Positions 54,692 to 62,944 of a stretch of DNA of 64,000 nt are shown here, piece by piece. Under the pieces are notes generated by a model that searched no databases, was not told the DNA's origin, and worked only from the letters and a program-made list of their open reading frames with translations. The DNA lies in NCBI RefSeq assembly GCF_001507435.1, contig NZ_LMWH01000302.1, positions 124,001-188,000 on the forward strand, given 5' to 3'. Source of the stretch: Streptomyces sp. NRRL F-5122 (GTDB taxonomy: Bacteria; Actinomycetota; Actinomycetes; Streptomycetales; Streptomycetaceae). Numbering within the stretch: position 1 is the stretch's first letter; the number at the start of each line of letters is the position of its first letter. Made by a program: the position numbers and the translations under genes.

Positions 54692-55063
54692 ATGACCGTC
54701 ACACACGCTTCTTTCGTCACTGTTCCCGTCACCGACCAGGACCGCGCCCTGCGCTTCTACACGGAGGTCCTGGGCTTCGAGGTCTCCGCCGACCTGGACA
54801 TGCCGCAGGGGCGGTGGCTTCAGGTCGCCCCCCGGGGTGCGCAGACCGTCTTCACGCTCTCCGGTCCCGGGATGGGCGATTTCGAACCCGGCTCGACCCG
54901 GGGGATCATGTTGGTCACGACCGATGTCGACGCCGACTGCGCACGGCTGGCCGGGGCGGGCGTGTCCGTACAGGGCCCGGACGACCTCCCGTGGGGCCGG
55001 ATGGTGTCCTTCCAGGACCCCGACGGCAACGGTCTGATGCTGCTGACGGAGGCACAGGGATAG
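54692..55063 (+). CDS. VOC (glyoxalase-fold) protein
   Basis: 123 aa from the ATG at 54692. Vicinal oxygen chelate fold: TVPVTDQDRALRFYTEVLGF, GRWLQVAPRG, and C-terminal MVSFQDPDGNGLMLLTE with the usual Glu/His metal region. Members are glyoxalases, dioxygenases or antibiotic-binding resistance proteins. It heads an operon with an ArsR repressor and an SRPBCC protein; operators overlap its promoter, so it is probably induced by the ligand of that ArsR protein. No ribosome binding site, in line with a leaderless transcript. Confidence 0.88.
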   Translation: MTVTHASFVTVPVTDQDRALRFYTEVLGFEVSADLDMPQGRWLQVAPRGAQTVFTLSGPGMGDFEPGSTRGIMLVTTDVDADCARLAGAGVSVQGPDDLPWGRMVSFQDPDGNGLMLLTEAQG

Positions 55064-55073
55064 GGAGTCCGGC

Positions 55074-55433
55074 ATGACCACGACCGGGGCCGGGGCGGAC
55101 ACCGCCGCCGAGGACCGCGTCTTCGCCGCGCTCGCCAACGGCACCCGCCGCGAGGTGCTGCGGCTGTTGCGCGACGAGGGACCGCAGCCCGTCCAGGCCC
55201 TGGCCGACCGATTCGACATGCGACGTCCGAGCCTCTCGGAACACCTCAAGGTGCTCCGGGAGGCCGGCCTCGTCTCCGAGCAGCGCTCGGGCCGGCAGCG
55301 CATCTACCGTCTTGAGGCGGCCCCGCTCGCCGAGGTGCAGGACTGGCTCCATCCGTACGAGCGGTTCTGGCGGCAGCGGCTGCGCGGGCTCGGTGAGTTG
55401 CTCGACCGTATGCCGGACGATGACCGCCCATGA
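55074..55433 (+). CDS. ArsR-family transcriptional repressor
   Basis: 119 aa. Winged HTH: LANGTRREVLRLLRDEG, VQALADRFDMRRPSLSEHLKVLREAGLV (recognition helix), RIYRLEAAPL (wing), then a C-terminal helix (WLHPYERFWRQRLRGLGELL). There is no metal-binding Cys motif, so it is the non-metal type found next to AHSA1/SRPBCC genes. It probably represses its own operon through the duplicated sites at 54637-54677. It overlaps the next gene by ATGA. Confidence 0.92.
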   Translation: MTTTGAGADTAAEDRVFAALANGTRREVLRLLRDEGPQPVQALADRFDMRRPSLSEHLKVLREAGLVSEQRSGRQRIYRLEAAPLAEVQDWLHPYERFWRQRLRGLGELLDRMPDDDRP

Positions 55434-55891
55434 GCACCGCGCCCGGCGACGACCTCACCACGATCCGCGTCGACCAGTTCCTGCCGCATCCCCCGGCCAA
55501 GGTCTGGCGCGCCCTCACCGAGCCCGGACTGCTGGCCCAGTGGCAGATGCCGGGCTCCGAGAACTTCCGGCTCGAAGTGGGGCACCGCTACACGATGACC
55601 TCCGTGCCGCGGCCCAACACCCGGTTCTCCGGCACCGTCGACGTGCAGGTACTCGCCTATGAGCCCGGGCGGATGCTGCGTGTGGGGTGGGCCGACGCGG
55701 ACCCCGCCAATCCCGCGGACTGGACCATCACGTGGACATTGGAACAGGAAGGCCGCGGGACGCGTCTCTTCCTAGTGCATGAAGGGTTCGACCCGGACGA
55801 CCCGGCACAGATGACGGCGCGGACGATCATGGACGGGGGCTGGAGGTCGCATGTAATGCGAGCTCTGGGGCAGACGCTTGACCGACTGTAG
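55430..55891 (+). CDS. SRPBCC (AHSA1-like) protein
   Basis: 153 aa, ATGA overlap with the ArsR gene. START/AHSA1 fold: QFLPHPPAKVWRALTEPGLLAQW, RFSGTVDVQVLAYEPGRML, GTRLFLVHEGFD, GWRSHVMRALGQTLDRL. Such ArsR-SRPBCC pairs are common; the SRPBCC protein may bind a hydrophobic ligand. Together with the VOC enzyme this looks like a small-molecule response operon. Confidence 0.9.
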   Translation: MSTAPGDDLTTIRVDQFLPHPPAKVWRALTEPGLLAQWQMPGSENFRLEVGHRYTMTSVPRPNTRFSGTVDVQVLAYEPGRMLRVGWADADPANPADWTITWTLEQEGRGTRLFLVHEGFDPDDPAQMTARTIMDGGWRSHVMRALGQTLDRL

Positions 55892-55952
55892 TCAGGCCGC
55901 AGTCAGGCAGTAGTCAAGGGACTGTAAAAGCTGTAACCGCAGGAACACCCCC

Positions 55953-55986
55953 CGTGCACGTGCATTTGCGCATGCAGCTGCATGTG
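55953..55986 (+). promoter_or_regulatory. TGCA-rich element upstream of the DUF397 gene (copy 1)
   Basis: It begins CGTGCACGTGCAT and contains a perfect 14-bp palindrome CATGCAGCTGCATG at 55971-55984. It ends 78 bp before the DUF397 start. A closely similar element in the same orientation to its gene lies upstream of the anti-sigma-like gene (57050 to 57017). Confidence 0.65.
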
Positions 55987-56064
55987 AACGGAGTTATGAT
56001 CCGGGACAGTTGACCACTGCATCAATGGCCACACCAGCCAAATGCACCGTTCGGGGAGCGACCT

Positions 56065-56313
56065 GTGGACCACGACGTGTACGACGTGTACAACGGCATG
56101 GCTGCCGCGGAGCTGAGCGGAGTGGCCTGGCAGAAGAGCCGGCACAGCAATTCGCAGGGGTCGTGCGTGGAGTTCGCGCGGCTGCCAGGGGGAGACGTGG
56201 CGGTACGGAACTCGCGCTTCCCCGACGGGCCCGCCCTTGTCTACACCCGTGCGGAGATCGAGGCGATGCTGCTGGGCGTCAAGGACGGCGAGTTCGACCA
56301 TCTGATCGCCTGA
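56065..56313 (+). CDS. DUF397 domain protein
   Basis: 82 aa from the GTG at 56065 with GGGGAG upstream. DUF397 pattern: VAWQKSRHSNSQGSCVEFARLPGGDVAVRNSRFPDGPALVYT. In Streptomyces, DUF397 proteins are encoded next to XRE-DUF5753 regulators (WhiJ type) and an ATP-binding anti-sigma-like protein and modulate the DNA-binding partner. All three are here within 2 kb. It is likely a developmental regulator or a part of a toxin-antitoxin-like switch. Confidence 0.9.
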   Translation: MDHDVYDVYNGMAAAELSGVAWQKSRHSNSQGSCVEFARLPGGDVAVRNSRFPDGPALVYTRAEIEAMLLGVKDGEFDHLIA

Positions 56314-56437
56314 TGCGCCCGGCGCGGGCCCGGGTGGAGGTCCCGCGGACGCCGGACACGCGTCCGCCCCGTGGTGCACCGATGTACCACGGCCGCAACA
56401 CGCGTAGAACCGTGACCTCGGAAAAGGACCGCGGCTC

Positions 56438-56947
56438 TTACTCCGCGCACACCGGCCCGGCCGACAGCAGGAAGAGCGCCCAGACGACCTTGCCGCTCAG
56501 CGTGCCCGCCAGCGGGTGCCAGCCCCAGCTGTCGGCGAACGAGTCGACCAGGAACAGTCCGCGGCCGGACTCCGCCGAGAAGTCGTCCGAGTCGCCCGCG
56601 ACCGGACCGTCGTGACTGGGATCGCGTACGGCGCACACCAGCCGCGAGGTCCAGCGCATCAGATGCAGCCGTACCGGCGCGTCCTGTTCGCCCGCATCCC
56701 GTGCCGCCGCGGGCAGCGCATGCCGCAGCGCATTGGTCACGAGCTCGGAGACCACGAGGCAGACGTCGTCGAACCGATCGCCCACATCCCACTGACCGAG
56801 GGTCTTGCGGGTGAACTGCCGTGCTTCGCGCACGGCTTCGAGCCGGGCGGCAAGGGCGCAGGAGGCGGAGTCGGACACGGCCGCGGGATCGAGCGGCGGA
56901 AGTCCCTGCCGTAAGGGCTCGAGCATGGTCGATCCATTCGTCCCCAT
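56438..56947 (-). CDS. ATP-binding anti-sigma-like (HATPase) protein
   Basis: 169 aa from the ATG at 56947, which has GGGAG eight bases upstream. A longer form from GTG 57100 (220 aa) is open, but its extra part covers the TGCA-rich element and would have an odd His/Pro-rich start. RsbW-like fold: EAVREARQFTRKTLGQW, VCLVVSELVTNALRHA (N box), VRDPSHDGP (D box), SGRGLFLVDSFADSWG (G box). It probably binds ATP and a partner protein rather than acting on histidine. Partner of DUF397/XRE proteins in whiJ-like loci. Confidence 0.87.
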   Translation of the reverse strand: MGTNGSTMLEPLRQGLPPLDPAAVSDSASCALAARLEAVREARQFTRKTLGQWDVGDRFDDVCLVVSELVTNALRHALPAAARDAGEQDAPVRLHLMRWTSRLVCAVRDPSHDGPVAGDSDDFSAESGRGLFLVDSFADSWGWHPLAGTLSGKVVWALFLLSAGPVCAE

Positions 56948-57016
56948 GCGAGGCACTCCCGAGTGTTCGCGGTCGTGGCGATGCAGCGGTGGCGCGGGGA
57001 CCATGGTTTCGGATGA

Positions 57017-57050
57017 GCCAGGCAGATGCAAGGGCAGATGCACGTGCACG
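57017..57050 (-). promoter_or_regulatory. TGCA-rich element upstream of the anti-sigma-like gene (copy 2)
   Basis: On the minus strand it begins CGTGCACGTGCAT at 57050, identical in 13 bases to copy 1, and stays similar for about 30 bases with some changes. It ends 69 bp before the ATG at 56947, nearly the same spacing as copy 1 to its gene (78 bp). Confidence 0.65.
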
Positions 57051-57246
57051 CGCCGGAATTGGTGGTTCCCGTACCGCTTTCTGCTTGTTTCTTCTGACAC
57101 TTTCTTGCCGCCTGCTTGCCACTTCCTGATGCCTGCCTGCGGATCCCCTTCGACTCCTTTCCGTTTCTGTAACCGTACGAGTACTGCTCGAAGTGTTTTA
57201 GTGGCAGACTGCGCGATCTGAAGGACGGTTGGGGAGGCTGACGAAC

Positions 57247-58110
57247 GTGAGCGCTGGGGACTCGAGCGGGTCGGTGGTGCGGCGCATTCTGCTGGGATCC
57301 CATCTCCGGCGTCTGCGGGAGGCGCGCGGCATCACCAGAGAGCAGGCCGGCTACTCGATTCGGGCCTCGGAGTCGAAGATCAGCCGCATGGAGTTGGGAC
57401 GGGTGAGCTTCAAGACACGCGATGTCGGGGATCTGCTGACGTTGTACGGGATCACCGACGAGGCCGAACGAACGTCCCTGCTGTCGCTGGCCAAGGAGGC
57501 CAACGTCGCCGGGTGGTGGCACAGTTACTCGGACGTTCTGCCGAACTGGTTCCCGACGTACGTGGGCCTCGAGGGGGCAGCCCATCTGATCCGGTCCTAC
57601 GAGGTCCAGTTCGTGCACGGCCTGCTGCAGACCGAGGCGTACGCCCACGCGGTCGTCGCCCGTGGCATGAGGGGCGCGAGCGTCGCGGACATCGACCGGC
57701 GGGTGGCGCTGCGGCTGGAGCGCCAGAAGTACCTCGTCGCGGAGAGCGCCCCGGAGTTCCATGTGGTGCTCGACGAGGCCGCGCTGCGTCGGCCCTACGG
57801 CGACCGGCAGGTGATGCGGGGCCAGCTCCAGCATCTGATCGACATCTCGGAGCACCCCAACGTACGGCTTCAGGTCATGCCGTTCAGCTTCGGCGGGCAC
57901 TCCGGCGAGAGCGGCTCCTTCACGATTCTGAGCTTCTCCGAGTCCGACCTGTCCGACGTGGTCTACCTGGAGCAGCTCACCAGTGCGCTGTATCTGGACA
58001 AGCGTGAGGACGTCGCTCAGTACGAGTCGGCCATGAAGCAACTGCAGCAGGACAGCCCCGGTCCGGACGAAAGCCGCGATCTGCTGCGGGGTCTGCTCCA
58101 GCTTTCCTGA
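57247..58110 (+). CDS. XRE-family regulator with DUF5753 domain
   Basis: 287 aa from the GTG at 57247, with GGGGAGG eight bases upstream. N-terminal HTH: LRRLREARGITREQAGYSIRASESKISRMELGRV; then the DUF5753 ligand/partner domain with VAGWWHSYSDVLPNWFPTYVGLE, YEVQFVHGLLQTEAYA, LDEAALRRPYG, and VRLQVMPFSFGGHSG. It is of the WhiJ/BldB-locus type and would act with the nearby DUF397 and ATP-binding proteins. The TGCA-rich elements are natural candidate binding sites. Divergent from the ATP-binding gene. Confidence 0.92.
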   Translation: MSAGDSSGSVVRRILLGSHLRRLREARGITREQAGYSIRASESKISRMELGRVSFKTRDVGDLLTLYGITDEAERTSLLSLAKEANVAGWWHSYSDVLPNWFPTYVGLEGAAHLIRSYEVQFVHGLLQTEAYAHAVVARGMRGASVADIDRRVALRLERQKYLVAESAPEFHVVLDEAALRRPYGDRQVMRGQLQHLIDISEHPNVRLQVMPFSFGGHSGESGSFTILSFSESDLSDVVYLEQLTSALYLDKREDVAQYESAMKQLQQDSPGPDESRDLLRGLLQLS

Positions 58111-58246
58111 CTGTCCGCACAGAGTGCTTCGAGGCGTTCCCCCAACTCCTTTTGGACTTGCGTACGATGACGCGAGATCAAACCGTGTCGTGATCACGGG
58201 CAGGTGAACGGGTGTCTGCTTCGGCTGCGAGGGATTGAGGGGTCAC

Positions 58247-59707
58247 ATGTCGTCCTACTTCACCGATCTGGCTCGGCAGTTCATCGGCGGTGAGTGGCGC
58301 CAGGGCACCGGCTCCTGGGACATCATCGACTTCAACCCCTATGACGGCGAGAAGCTGGCGTCGATCACGATCGCCACGGTGGACGAGGTCGACGAGGCGT
58401 ACCGGGCCGCCGCGGACGCCCAGCGGGAATGGGCGGCCATCAGCGCGTACGGCCGCCGTGCCGTGTTCGAGAAGGCCCTCGGGATCATCGAGGAGCGCGA
58501 GACCGAGATCGCCGACGCGATCATCGCGGAGCTCGGCGGGACCCGGGTGAAGGCCGCCTTCGAACTGCATCTCGCCAAGGAGTTCCTGCGCGAGTCGATC
58601 CGGCTGACGCTGCGCCCGGAGGGCAAGATCCTCCCGTCGCCGATCGACGGCAAGGAGAACCGCCTCTACCGCGTGCCCGTCGGTGTCGTCGGAGTGATCA
58701 GCCCCTTCAACTTCCCGTTCCTGCTGTCGATCAAGTCGGTCGCCCCGGCGCTCGCGCTCGGCAACGGCGTCGTCCTCAAGCCGCATCAGGAGACGCCCGT
58801 CGTCGGCGGTTCCCTGGTCGCCAGGATCTTCGAGGACGCCGGGCTCCCGGGCGGTCTGCTGAACGTCGTCATCACGGACATAGCGGAGATAGGCGACGCG
58901 TTCCTCGAGCACCCGATCCCGAAGGTCATCTCCTTCACGGGCTCCGACAAGGTCGGCCGCCACGTCGCCACCGTCTGCGGTTCGCTGTTCAAGCGGTCCG
59001 TCCTCGAGCTCGGCGGCAACAGCGCGCTCGTGGTGCTGGACGACGCGGACGTCGACTACGCCGTCGACGCCGCCGTCTTCAGCCGGTACGTGCACCAGGG
59101 CCAGGTCTGCATGGCCGCCAACCGCGTTCTGGTGGACCGCTCGCTGCAGGCGGAGTTCACCGAGAAGTTCGTCGCCAAGGTCAAGTCCCTCAAGGTCGGC
59201 GACCCGCGGGACCCGCAGACCGTCATCGGCCCGGTGATCAACTCCTCCCAGGCCGAGGCGGTCTCGGGCGTCGTCGAGCAGGCCATCGCCGAGGGCGCGA
59301 TCGCGCTGGTGCACGGCAGGACCACCGACAACCTCGTCGAGCCCTCGGTGCTGACGGGCGTCCCGGCCGATTCCGACCTGCTGCGGCAGGAGATCTTCGG
59401 CCCGGTCGCCTTCCTCATCCCGTTCGACGGCGAGGAGGAGGCCGTGCGGATCGTCAACGACACCCCGTACGGACTGAGCGGTGCCGTCCACACCGGCGAC
59501 ATCGAGCGCGGCGTCGCCTTCGCCAAGCGGATCGACACGGGCATGTTCCATGTGAACGACGGCACCGTCCACGACGAGCCGCGTGTCCCCTTCGGCGGGG
59601 AGAAGCACTCGGGCGTCGGCCGGCTGAACGGCGAGACGACCGTGGAGGCCTTCACCACGCTGAAGTGGATCTCCGTGCAGCACGGGCGCAGCGGCTTCCC
59701 GTTCTGA
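58247..59707 (+). CDS. Aldehyde dehydrogenase
   Basis: 486 aa from the ATG at 58247 (GAGGGG upstream). NAD(P)-binding and catalytic motifs: VISPFNFPFLL, ISFTGSDKVGRHVA, catalytic Glu in LELGGNS near residue 257, catalytic Cys in GQVCMAANR near residue 289, EIFGPVA, and PFGGEKHSGVGR. The closest known group is benzaldehyde/vanillin dehydrogenases, which oxidise aromatic aldehydes to acids. Single gene with strong terminator; substrate not proven. Confidence 0.92.
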   Translation: MSSYFTDLARQFIGGEWRQGTGSWDIIDFNPYDGEKLASITIATVDEVDEAYRAAADAQREWAAISAYGRRAVFEKALGIIEERETEIADAIIAELGGTRVKAAFELHLAKEFLRESIRLTLRPEGKILPSPIDGKENRLYRVPVGVVGVISPFNFPFLLSIKSVAPALALGNGVVLKPHQETPVVGGSLVARIFEDAGLPGGLLNVVITDIAEIGDAFLEHPIPKVISFTGSDKVGRHVATVCGSLFKRSVLELGGNSALVVLDDADVDYAVDAAVFSRYVHQGQVCMAANRVLVDRSLQAEFTEKFVAKVKSLKVGDPRDPQTVIGPVINSSQAEAVSGVVEQAIAEGAIALVHGRTTDNLVEPSVLTGVPADSDLLRQEIFGPVAFLIPFDGEEEAVRIVNDTPYGLSGAVHTGDIERGVAFAKRIDTGMFHVNDGTVHDEPRVPFGGEKHSGVGRLNGETTVEAFTTLKWISVQHGRSGFPF

Positions 59708-59740
59708 CGACACCGCCTGCCGGCGATTCCTCGTCCCCCT

Positions 59741-59777
59741 CGGGCCCTTGCGGACAGAAGTCGACCGCAAGGGCCCG
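59741..59777 (+). terminator. Terminator after the aldehyde dehydrogenase
   Basis: Perfect 13-bp stem CGGGCCCTTGCGG / CCGCAAGGGCCCG with an 11-nt loop, 33 bp after the stop. Confidence 0.85.
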
Positions 59778-59836
59778 TAGCTTCATCGGTGCAAGGCAAG
59801 GGCGAACCAGCCGGAACCGGTGAAAGGCGGACTGTC

Positions 59837-60385
59837 GTGGTCACTCATGTGCGTGCCGAGGCGCAGGGCGATGAACGCGGAGCACTGCTCTCCTTCCTGG
59901 AGGAGCAGCGCGGCGGTATTCGCCGGGCCCTGCTCGGCGTGACCGAGGAGCAGGCCGCGAGCCGGCCCAGTGCCAGCGAACTGACCCTGTCCGGTCTGCT
60001 CAAGCACGCCGCGGAGGTGGAGCAGGGCTGGATCGCCCGCGCCAAGGGCGAGCCCCCCGCGGTACCGCGGGACGAGTCGAACTGGCACGAGTGCTTCCGG
60101 CTCATGGGCGACGAGACGGTCGACTCGCAGCTTGCGTACTGGCGGAAGGTCGCCGACGAGACCGAGGCGTTCATCCGGTCGGTGCCGAGCCTGGACGACA
60201 CGTTCGCGCTGCCGAACGACCCGTGGTTCCCGCCGGACGAGCGCGTCTCGATGCGCTGGCTGCTGCTCCATCTGATCCGCGAGACCGCACGGCACGCGGG
60301 TCACGCGGACATCGTCAGGGAGTCGCTGGACGGGAAGACGGCCTTCGAGCTGGTGGCCATGGAGCAGGGCACGTCCTGGGGCTGA
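59837..60385 (+). CDS. DinB-like (DUF664) protein
   Basis: 182 aa from a GTG at 59837 (AAAGGCGG upstream). Four-helix DinB/DUF664 fold: ALLSFLEEQRGGIRRALLGV, LLKHAAEVEQGWI with the first metal histidine, RWLLLHLIRETARHAGHADI with the two later histidines. Mycothiol- or bacillithiol-dependent transferases have this fold, so a thiol transferase or detoxifying role is possible. Followed 26 bp later by the PadR gene. Confidence 0.87.
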   Translation: MVTHVRAEAQGDERGALLSFLEEQRGGIRRALLGVTEEQAASRPSASELTLSGLLKHAAEVEQGWIARAKGEPPAVPRDESNWHECFRLMGDETVDSQLAYWRKVADETEAFIRSVPSLDDTFALPNDPWFPPDERVSMRWLLLHLIRETARHAGHADIVRESLDGKTAFELVAMEQGTSWG

Positions 60386-60410
60386 TCTCACGCGTCCTAC
60401 GCTGGGGCGC

Positions 60411-61052
60411 ATGTCAGCGATCCGCCTCCTCGTGCTGGGCGCCGTCCGTCAGCACGGGCGGGCCCACGGCTACCAGGTGCGCAACGACCTGGAGTACTGG
60501 GGCGCGCACGAGTGGTCCAACGCCAAGCCCGGCTCGATCTACCACGCCCTGAAGCAGATGGCGAAACAGGGACTGCTGCATGCGCACGAGGTCGCCCCGT
60601 CGACGGCCGGCGGCCCGCCCCGCACCGAGTACGAGATCACGGACAAGGGGACCGAGGAGTTCCTGCGGCTCCTTCGTGAGTCCCTGGTCGCATACGACCA
60701 GAAGATGGACATCCAGTCCGCGGCCATCGGTTTCGTCGTCGACCTGCCACGGGAGGAGGTGCTGGACCTGCTGAGGGAGCGGACCCGGCGGATCGAGGCG
60801 TGGCGGGCCGCGGTCACCGAGCACTACATCCCCGAGGACGGTCCCGGGCAGCTCGGCCACATCGGCGAGATCATGAATCTCTGGGTCCACACCGCGGACT
60901 CCGACGCGGCCTGGACCCGGGGGCTCGTCGAGCGGATCGAGGGCGGGGCGTACTCCTTCGCGGGGGAGGGGGAGCCGTTCGTGGGCGTTCTGACGGAGGG
61001 CCAGGAGAACCCGTACGCGACGGGGGAGCCGCATCCGGGGGATGCGAACTAA
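60411..61052 (+). CDS. PadR-family transcriptional regulator
   Basis: 213 aa. N-terminal winged helix: IRLLVLGAVRQHGRAHGYQV, SNAKPGSIYHALKQMAKQGLL, TEYEITDKGTEEFLRLL; C-terminal helical dimerisation domain (VLDLLRERTRRIEAWRAAV). PadR proteins often repress ABC exporters; here the exporter operon follows at once and two PadR-like sites lie right after the stop codon. Expected to be released by the exported drug or metabolite. Confidence 0.93.
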   Translation: MSAIRLLVLGAVRQHGRAHGYQVRNDLEYWGAHEWSNAKPGSIYHALKQMAKQGLLHAHEVAPSTAGGPPRTEYEITDKGTEEFLRLLRESLVAYDQKMDIQSAAIGFVVDLPREEVLDLLRERTRRIEAWRAAVTEHYIPEDGPGQLGHIGEIMNLWVHTADSDAAWTRGLVERIEGGAYSFAGEGEPFVGVLTEGQENPYATGEPHPGDAN

Positions 61053-61110
61053 TCAAGTTTGACCAATGCCTTCGGCCGCGTTACCTTCCCCCAGTAGTCA
61101 AGTTTGACTA
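61053..61110 (+). promoter_or_regulatory. PadR-like operators and promoter of the ABC exporter
   Basis: TAGTCAA-GT-TTGACTA at 61095-61110 is a perfect inverted repeat with 7-bp arms. A shorter copy TCAAGTTTGA lies at 61053-61062. TTGACC at 61058-61063 and TACCTT at 61082-61087 (18 bp apart) could be -35 and -10, so one site is on the -35 and the other at the start point. Confidence 0.72.
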
Positions 61111-61125
61111 GCGAAGGAGCGACGG

Positions 61126-62082
61126 GTGGCCGAGACGGCGATCACTGTCGAAGGGGTACGCAAGAAGTACGGTGGCGCACCGGCGCTGGACGGGCTCGAC
61201 CTGGTGGTCCGGCGCGGCACGGTGCATGGGGTCCTCGGTCCGAACGGCGCGGGCAAGACGACCCTGGTCCGCATCCTGTCCACCCTGGTGCGGCCGGACG
61301 GCGGCCGGGCCGAGGTGGCCGGGCACGACGTGGTGAAGGGCGCCCGGCAGGTGCGGTTCCGCATCGGCCTGCTCGGACAGCACGCGGCCCTGGACGAGGA
61401 GCTCGGCGGCTTTCAGAACCTGGAGATGTTCGGTCGCCTGCACCGTATGGGCGCCCGTGGGGCGCGGCGGCGCGCCGCCGAACTCCTCGTGCGCTTCGGC
61501 CTCGAGGACACCGGCCGCAAGGCGGTCAGGCAGTACAGCGGAGGCATGCGGCGCCGCCTGGACCTCGCGGCGTCCCTCATCACCGAACCCGAGGTGCTGT
61601 TCCTGGACGAGCCGACGACCGGTCTCGACCCGCGCGGCCGCGCCGAGGTGTGGTCCGCGGTCCGCTCCCTGGTGGGCGGCGGCACCACGGTCCTGCTCAC
61701 CACCCAGTACCTCGAGGAGGCCGACCAGCTCTCCGACCGCATCTCGGTCGTGGACCACGGCCGGGTGATCGCCGACGGCACGGCCGGCGAACTCAAGGCC
61801 CGCATCGGCGGCGACCGGATCGACGTCGTGCTGCGCGACGGCGGCCTGCTGGGCGCGGCCCGCTCCCTGTGGCCCCTGCCCGGGGACGAGGTCTCGGTCG
61901 ACGTGGACCGGCGCCTGCTCAGCGCCCCGGTCACCGACCGCATGGCGGCGCTCTCCGGGGTCGTACGCGCCCTGGAGGCGGCCGGCATCGAGGCGGAGGA
62001 CATCGCCCTGCGCCGCCCCACCCTCGATGAGGTCTTCCTGCATCTCACCGGCGCGGACCGGAACGTGAAGGAGGCCGCGTGA
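61126..62082 (+). CDS. DrrA-type ABC exporter ATPase
   Basis: 318 aa from a GTG at 61126 (GAAGGAG ten bases upstream). ABC motifs: Walker [10 protein letters not shown] near residues 39-47, Q-loop [13 protein letters not shown], signature [10 protein letters not shown], Walker [14 protein letters not shown]-loop [13 protein letters not shown]. The C-terminal domain of about 90 residues is that of daunorubicin-resistance DrrA proteins. It drives export with the permease encoded next, which it overlaps by GTGA. Confidence 0.95.
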   Translation: MAETAITVEGVRKKYGGAPALDGLDLVVRRGTVHGVLGPNGAGKTTLVRILSTLVRPDGGRAEVAGHDVVKGARQVRFRIGLLGQHAALDEELGGFQNLEMFGRLHRMGARGARRRAAELLVRFGLEDTGRKAVRQYSGGMRRRLDLAASLITEPEVLFLDEPTTGLDPRGRAEVWSAVRSLVGGGTTVLLTTQYLEEADQLSDRISVVDHGRVIADGTAGELKARIGGDRIDVVLRDGGLLGAARSLWPLPGDEVSVDVDRRLLSAPVTDRMAALSGVVRALEAAGIEAEDIALRRPTLDEVFLHLTGADRNVKEAA

Positions 62083-62888
62083 GCACCACCTTCGCCCACC
62101 GGGGCCCCGCCCGCCCCGCTCCCGTGCCGGGCGCGCACGTCCTCGCCGACTGCTGGACCATGACCCGCCGCGAACTCGCCCACTGGGCCAGGCAGCCGGT
62201 CCAGGTGCTGGTCGGCCTGGTCTTCCCCGTGATGCTGCTGCTGATGTTCGGCTACCTGGTCGGCGGCGGCCGCGGTGTCACCGGCGACTACCTCGACTAC
62301 CTCGTCCCCGGGATGCTCGCGCTCACCATGGCCTTCGGCCTGGAGGGCACCATGCTCGCCGTCACCAGGGACCTCGACAAGGGCGTGATCGACCGCTTCC
62401 GGGCGATGCCCATGGCCGACGGCGCGGTGCTCGTGGGCCGTGCGACCGCGGACATGCTCCAGTCCGTACTCGGCCTGGCGGCCCTGACAGGCGTGGGGCT
62501 CGCGCTCGGCTGGCGTGTGCACAACGGGATCACCGCGTTCTTCGGTGCCGTCGGCCTGCTGCTGCTGTTCCGTTTCGCGATGCTGTGGATCGGGATCCAT
62601 CTGGCGCTGGTCGCCGGGAAGCCGGAGCTGGTGCAGGCGGTACAGATCCTGGTCTGGCCGGTCGGCTTCCTCTCCAACGCCTTCGCCGCTCCGGACTCCA
62701 TGCCCGGCTGGCTGGGCACGGCGGTCCAGTGGAACCCGATGTCCCGCACGGCGACGGCCGTACGCGACCTGCTCGGCGGGCCCGGCGGCGAGGCCGGGCA
62801 CGTCTGGGCCGCCGTCGTCTGGCCGCTGGCGCTGCTGGCGGTCTTCTTCCCGCTGGCGGTGCGCAGGTTCGGACGGCTGAACGGGTAG
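62079..62888 (+). CDS. ABC-2 type exporter permease (DrrB-like)
   Basis: 269 aa from a GTG overlapping the ATPase stop. Six membrane helices; N-terminal [20 protein letters not shown], then [54 protein letters not shown] (the conserved cytoplasmic loop), and the [14 protein letters not shown] extracellular segment. With the ATPase it forms a two-gene exporter for a drug or lipid-like metabolite, controlled by PadR. Convergent with glutamate decarboxylase. Confidence 0.93.
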   Translation: MSTTFAHRGPARPAPVPGAHVLADCWTMTRRELAHWARQPVQVLVGLVFPVMLLLMFGYLVGGGRGVTGDYLDYLVPGMLALTMAFGLEGTMLAVTRDLDKGVIDRFRAMPMADGAVLVGRATADMLQSVLGLAALTGVGLALGWRVHNGITAFFGAVGLLLLFRFAMLWIGIHLALVAGKPELVQAVQILVWPVGFLSNAFAAPDSMPGWLGTAVQWNPMSRTATAVRDLLGGPGGEAGHVWAAVVWPLALLAVFFPLAVRRFGRLNG

Positions 62889-62903
62889 CCGTACGGCGGT
62901 CCG

Positions 62904-62936
62904 ACGGCCGCTCGCGCCGTGGGCGTGGGCGGCCGT
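62904..62936. terminator. Shared terminator between permease and decarboxylase genes
   Basis: Perfect 8-bp stem ACGGCCGC / GCGGCCGT with 17-nt loop in a 56-bp gap between convergent genes; it may serve both strands. Confidence 0.55.
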
Positions 62937-62944
62937 GCGGGCCC

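Noticed and set aside
56948..57100. N-terminal extension of the ATP-binding anti-sigma-like protein to GTG 57100
   Set aside because: The extra part is His/Pro-rich, overlaps the TGCA-rich regulatory element, and the ATG at 56947 has a better ribosome binding site.
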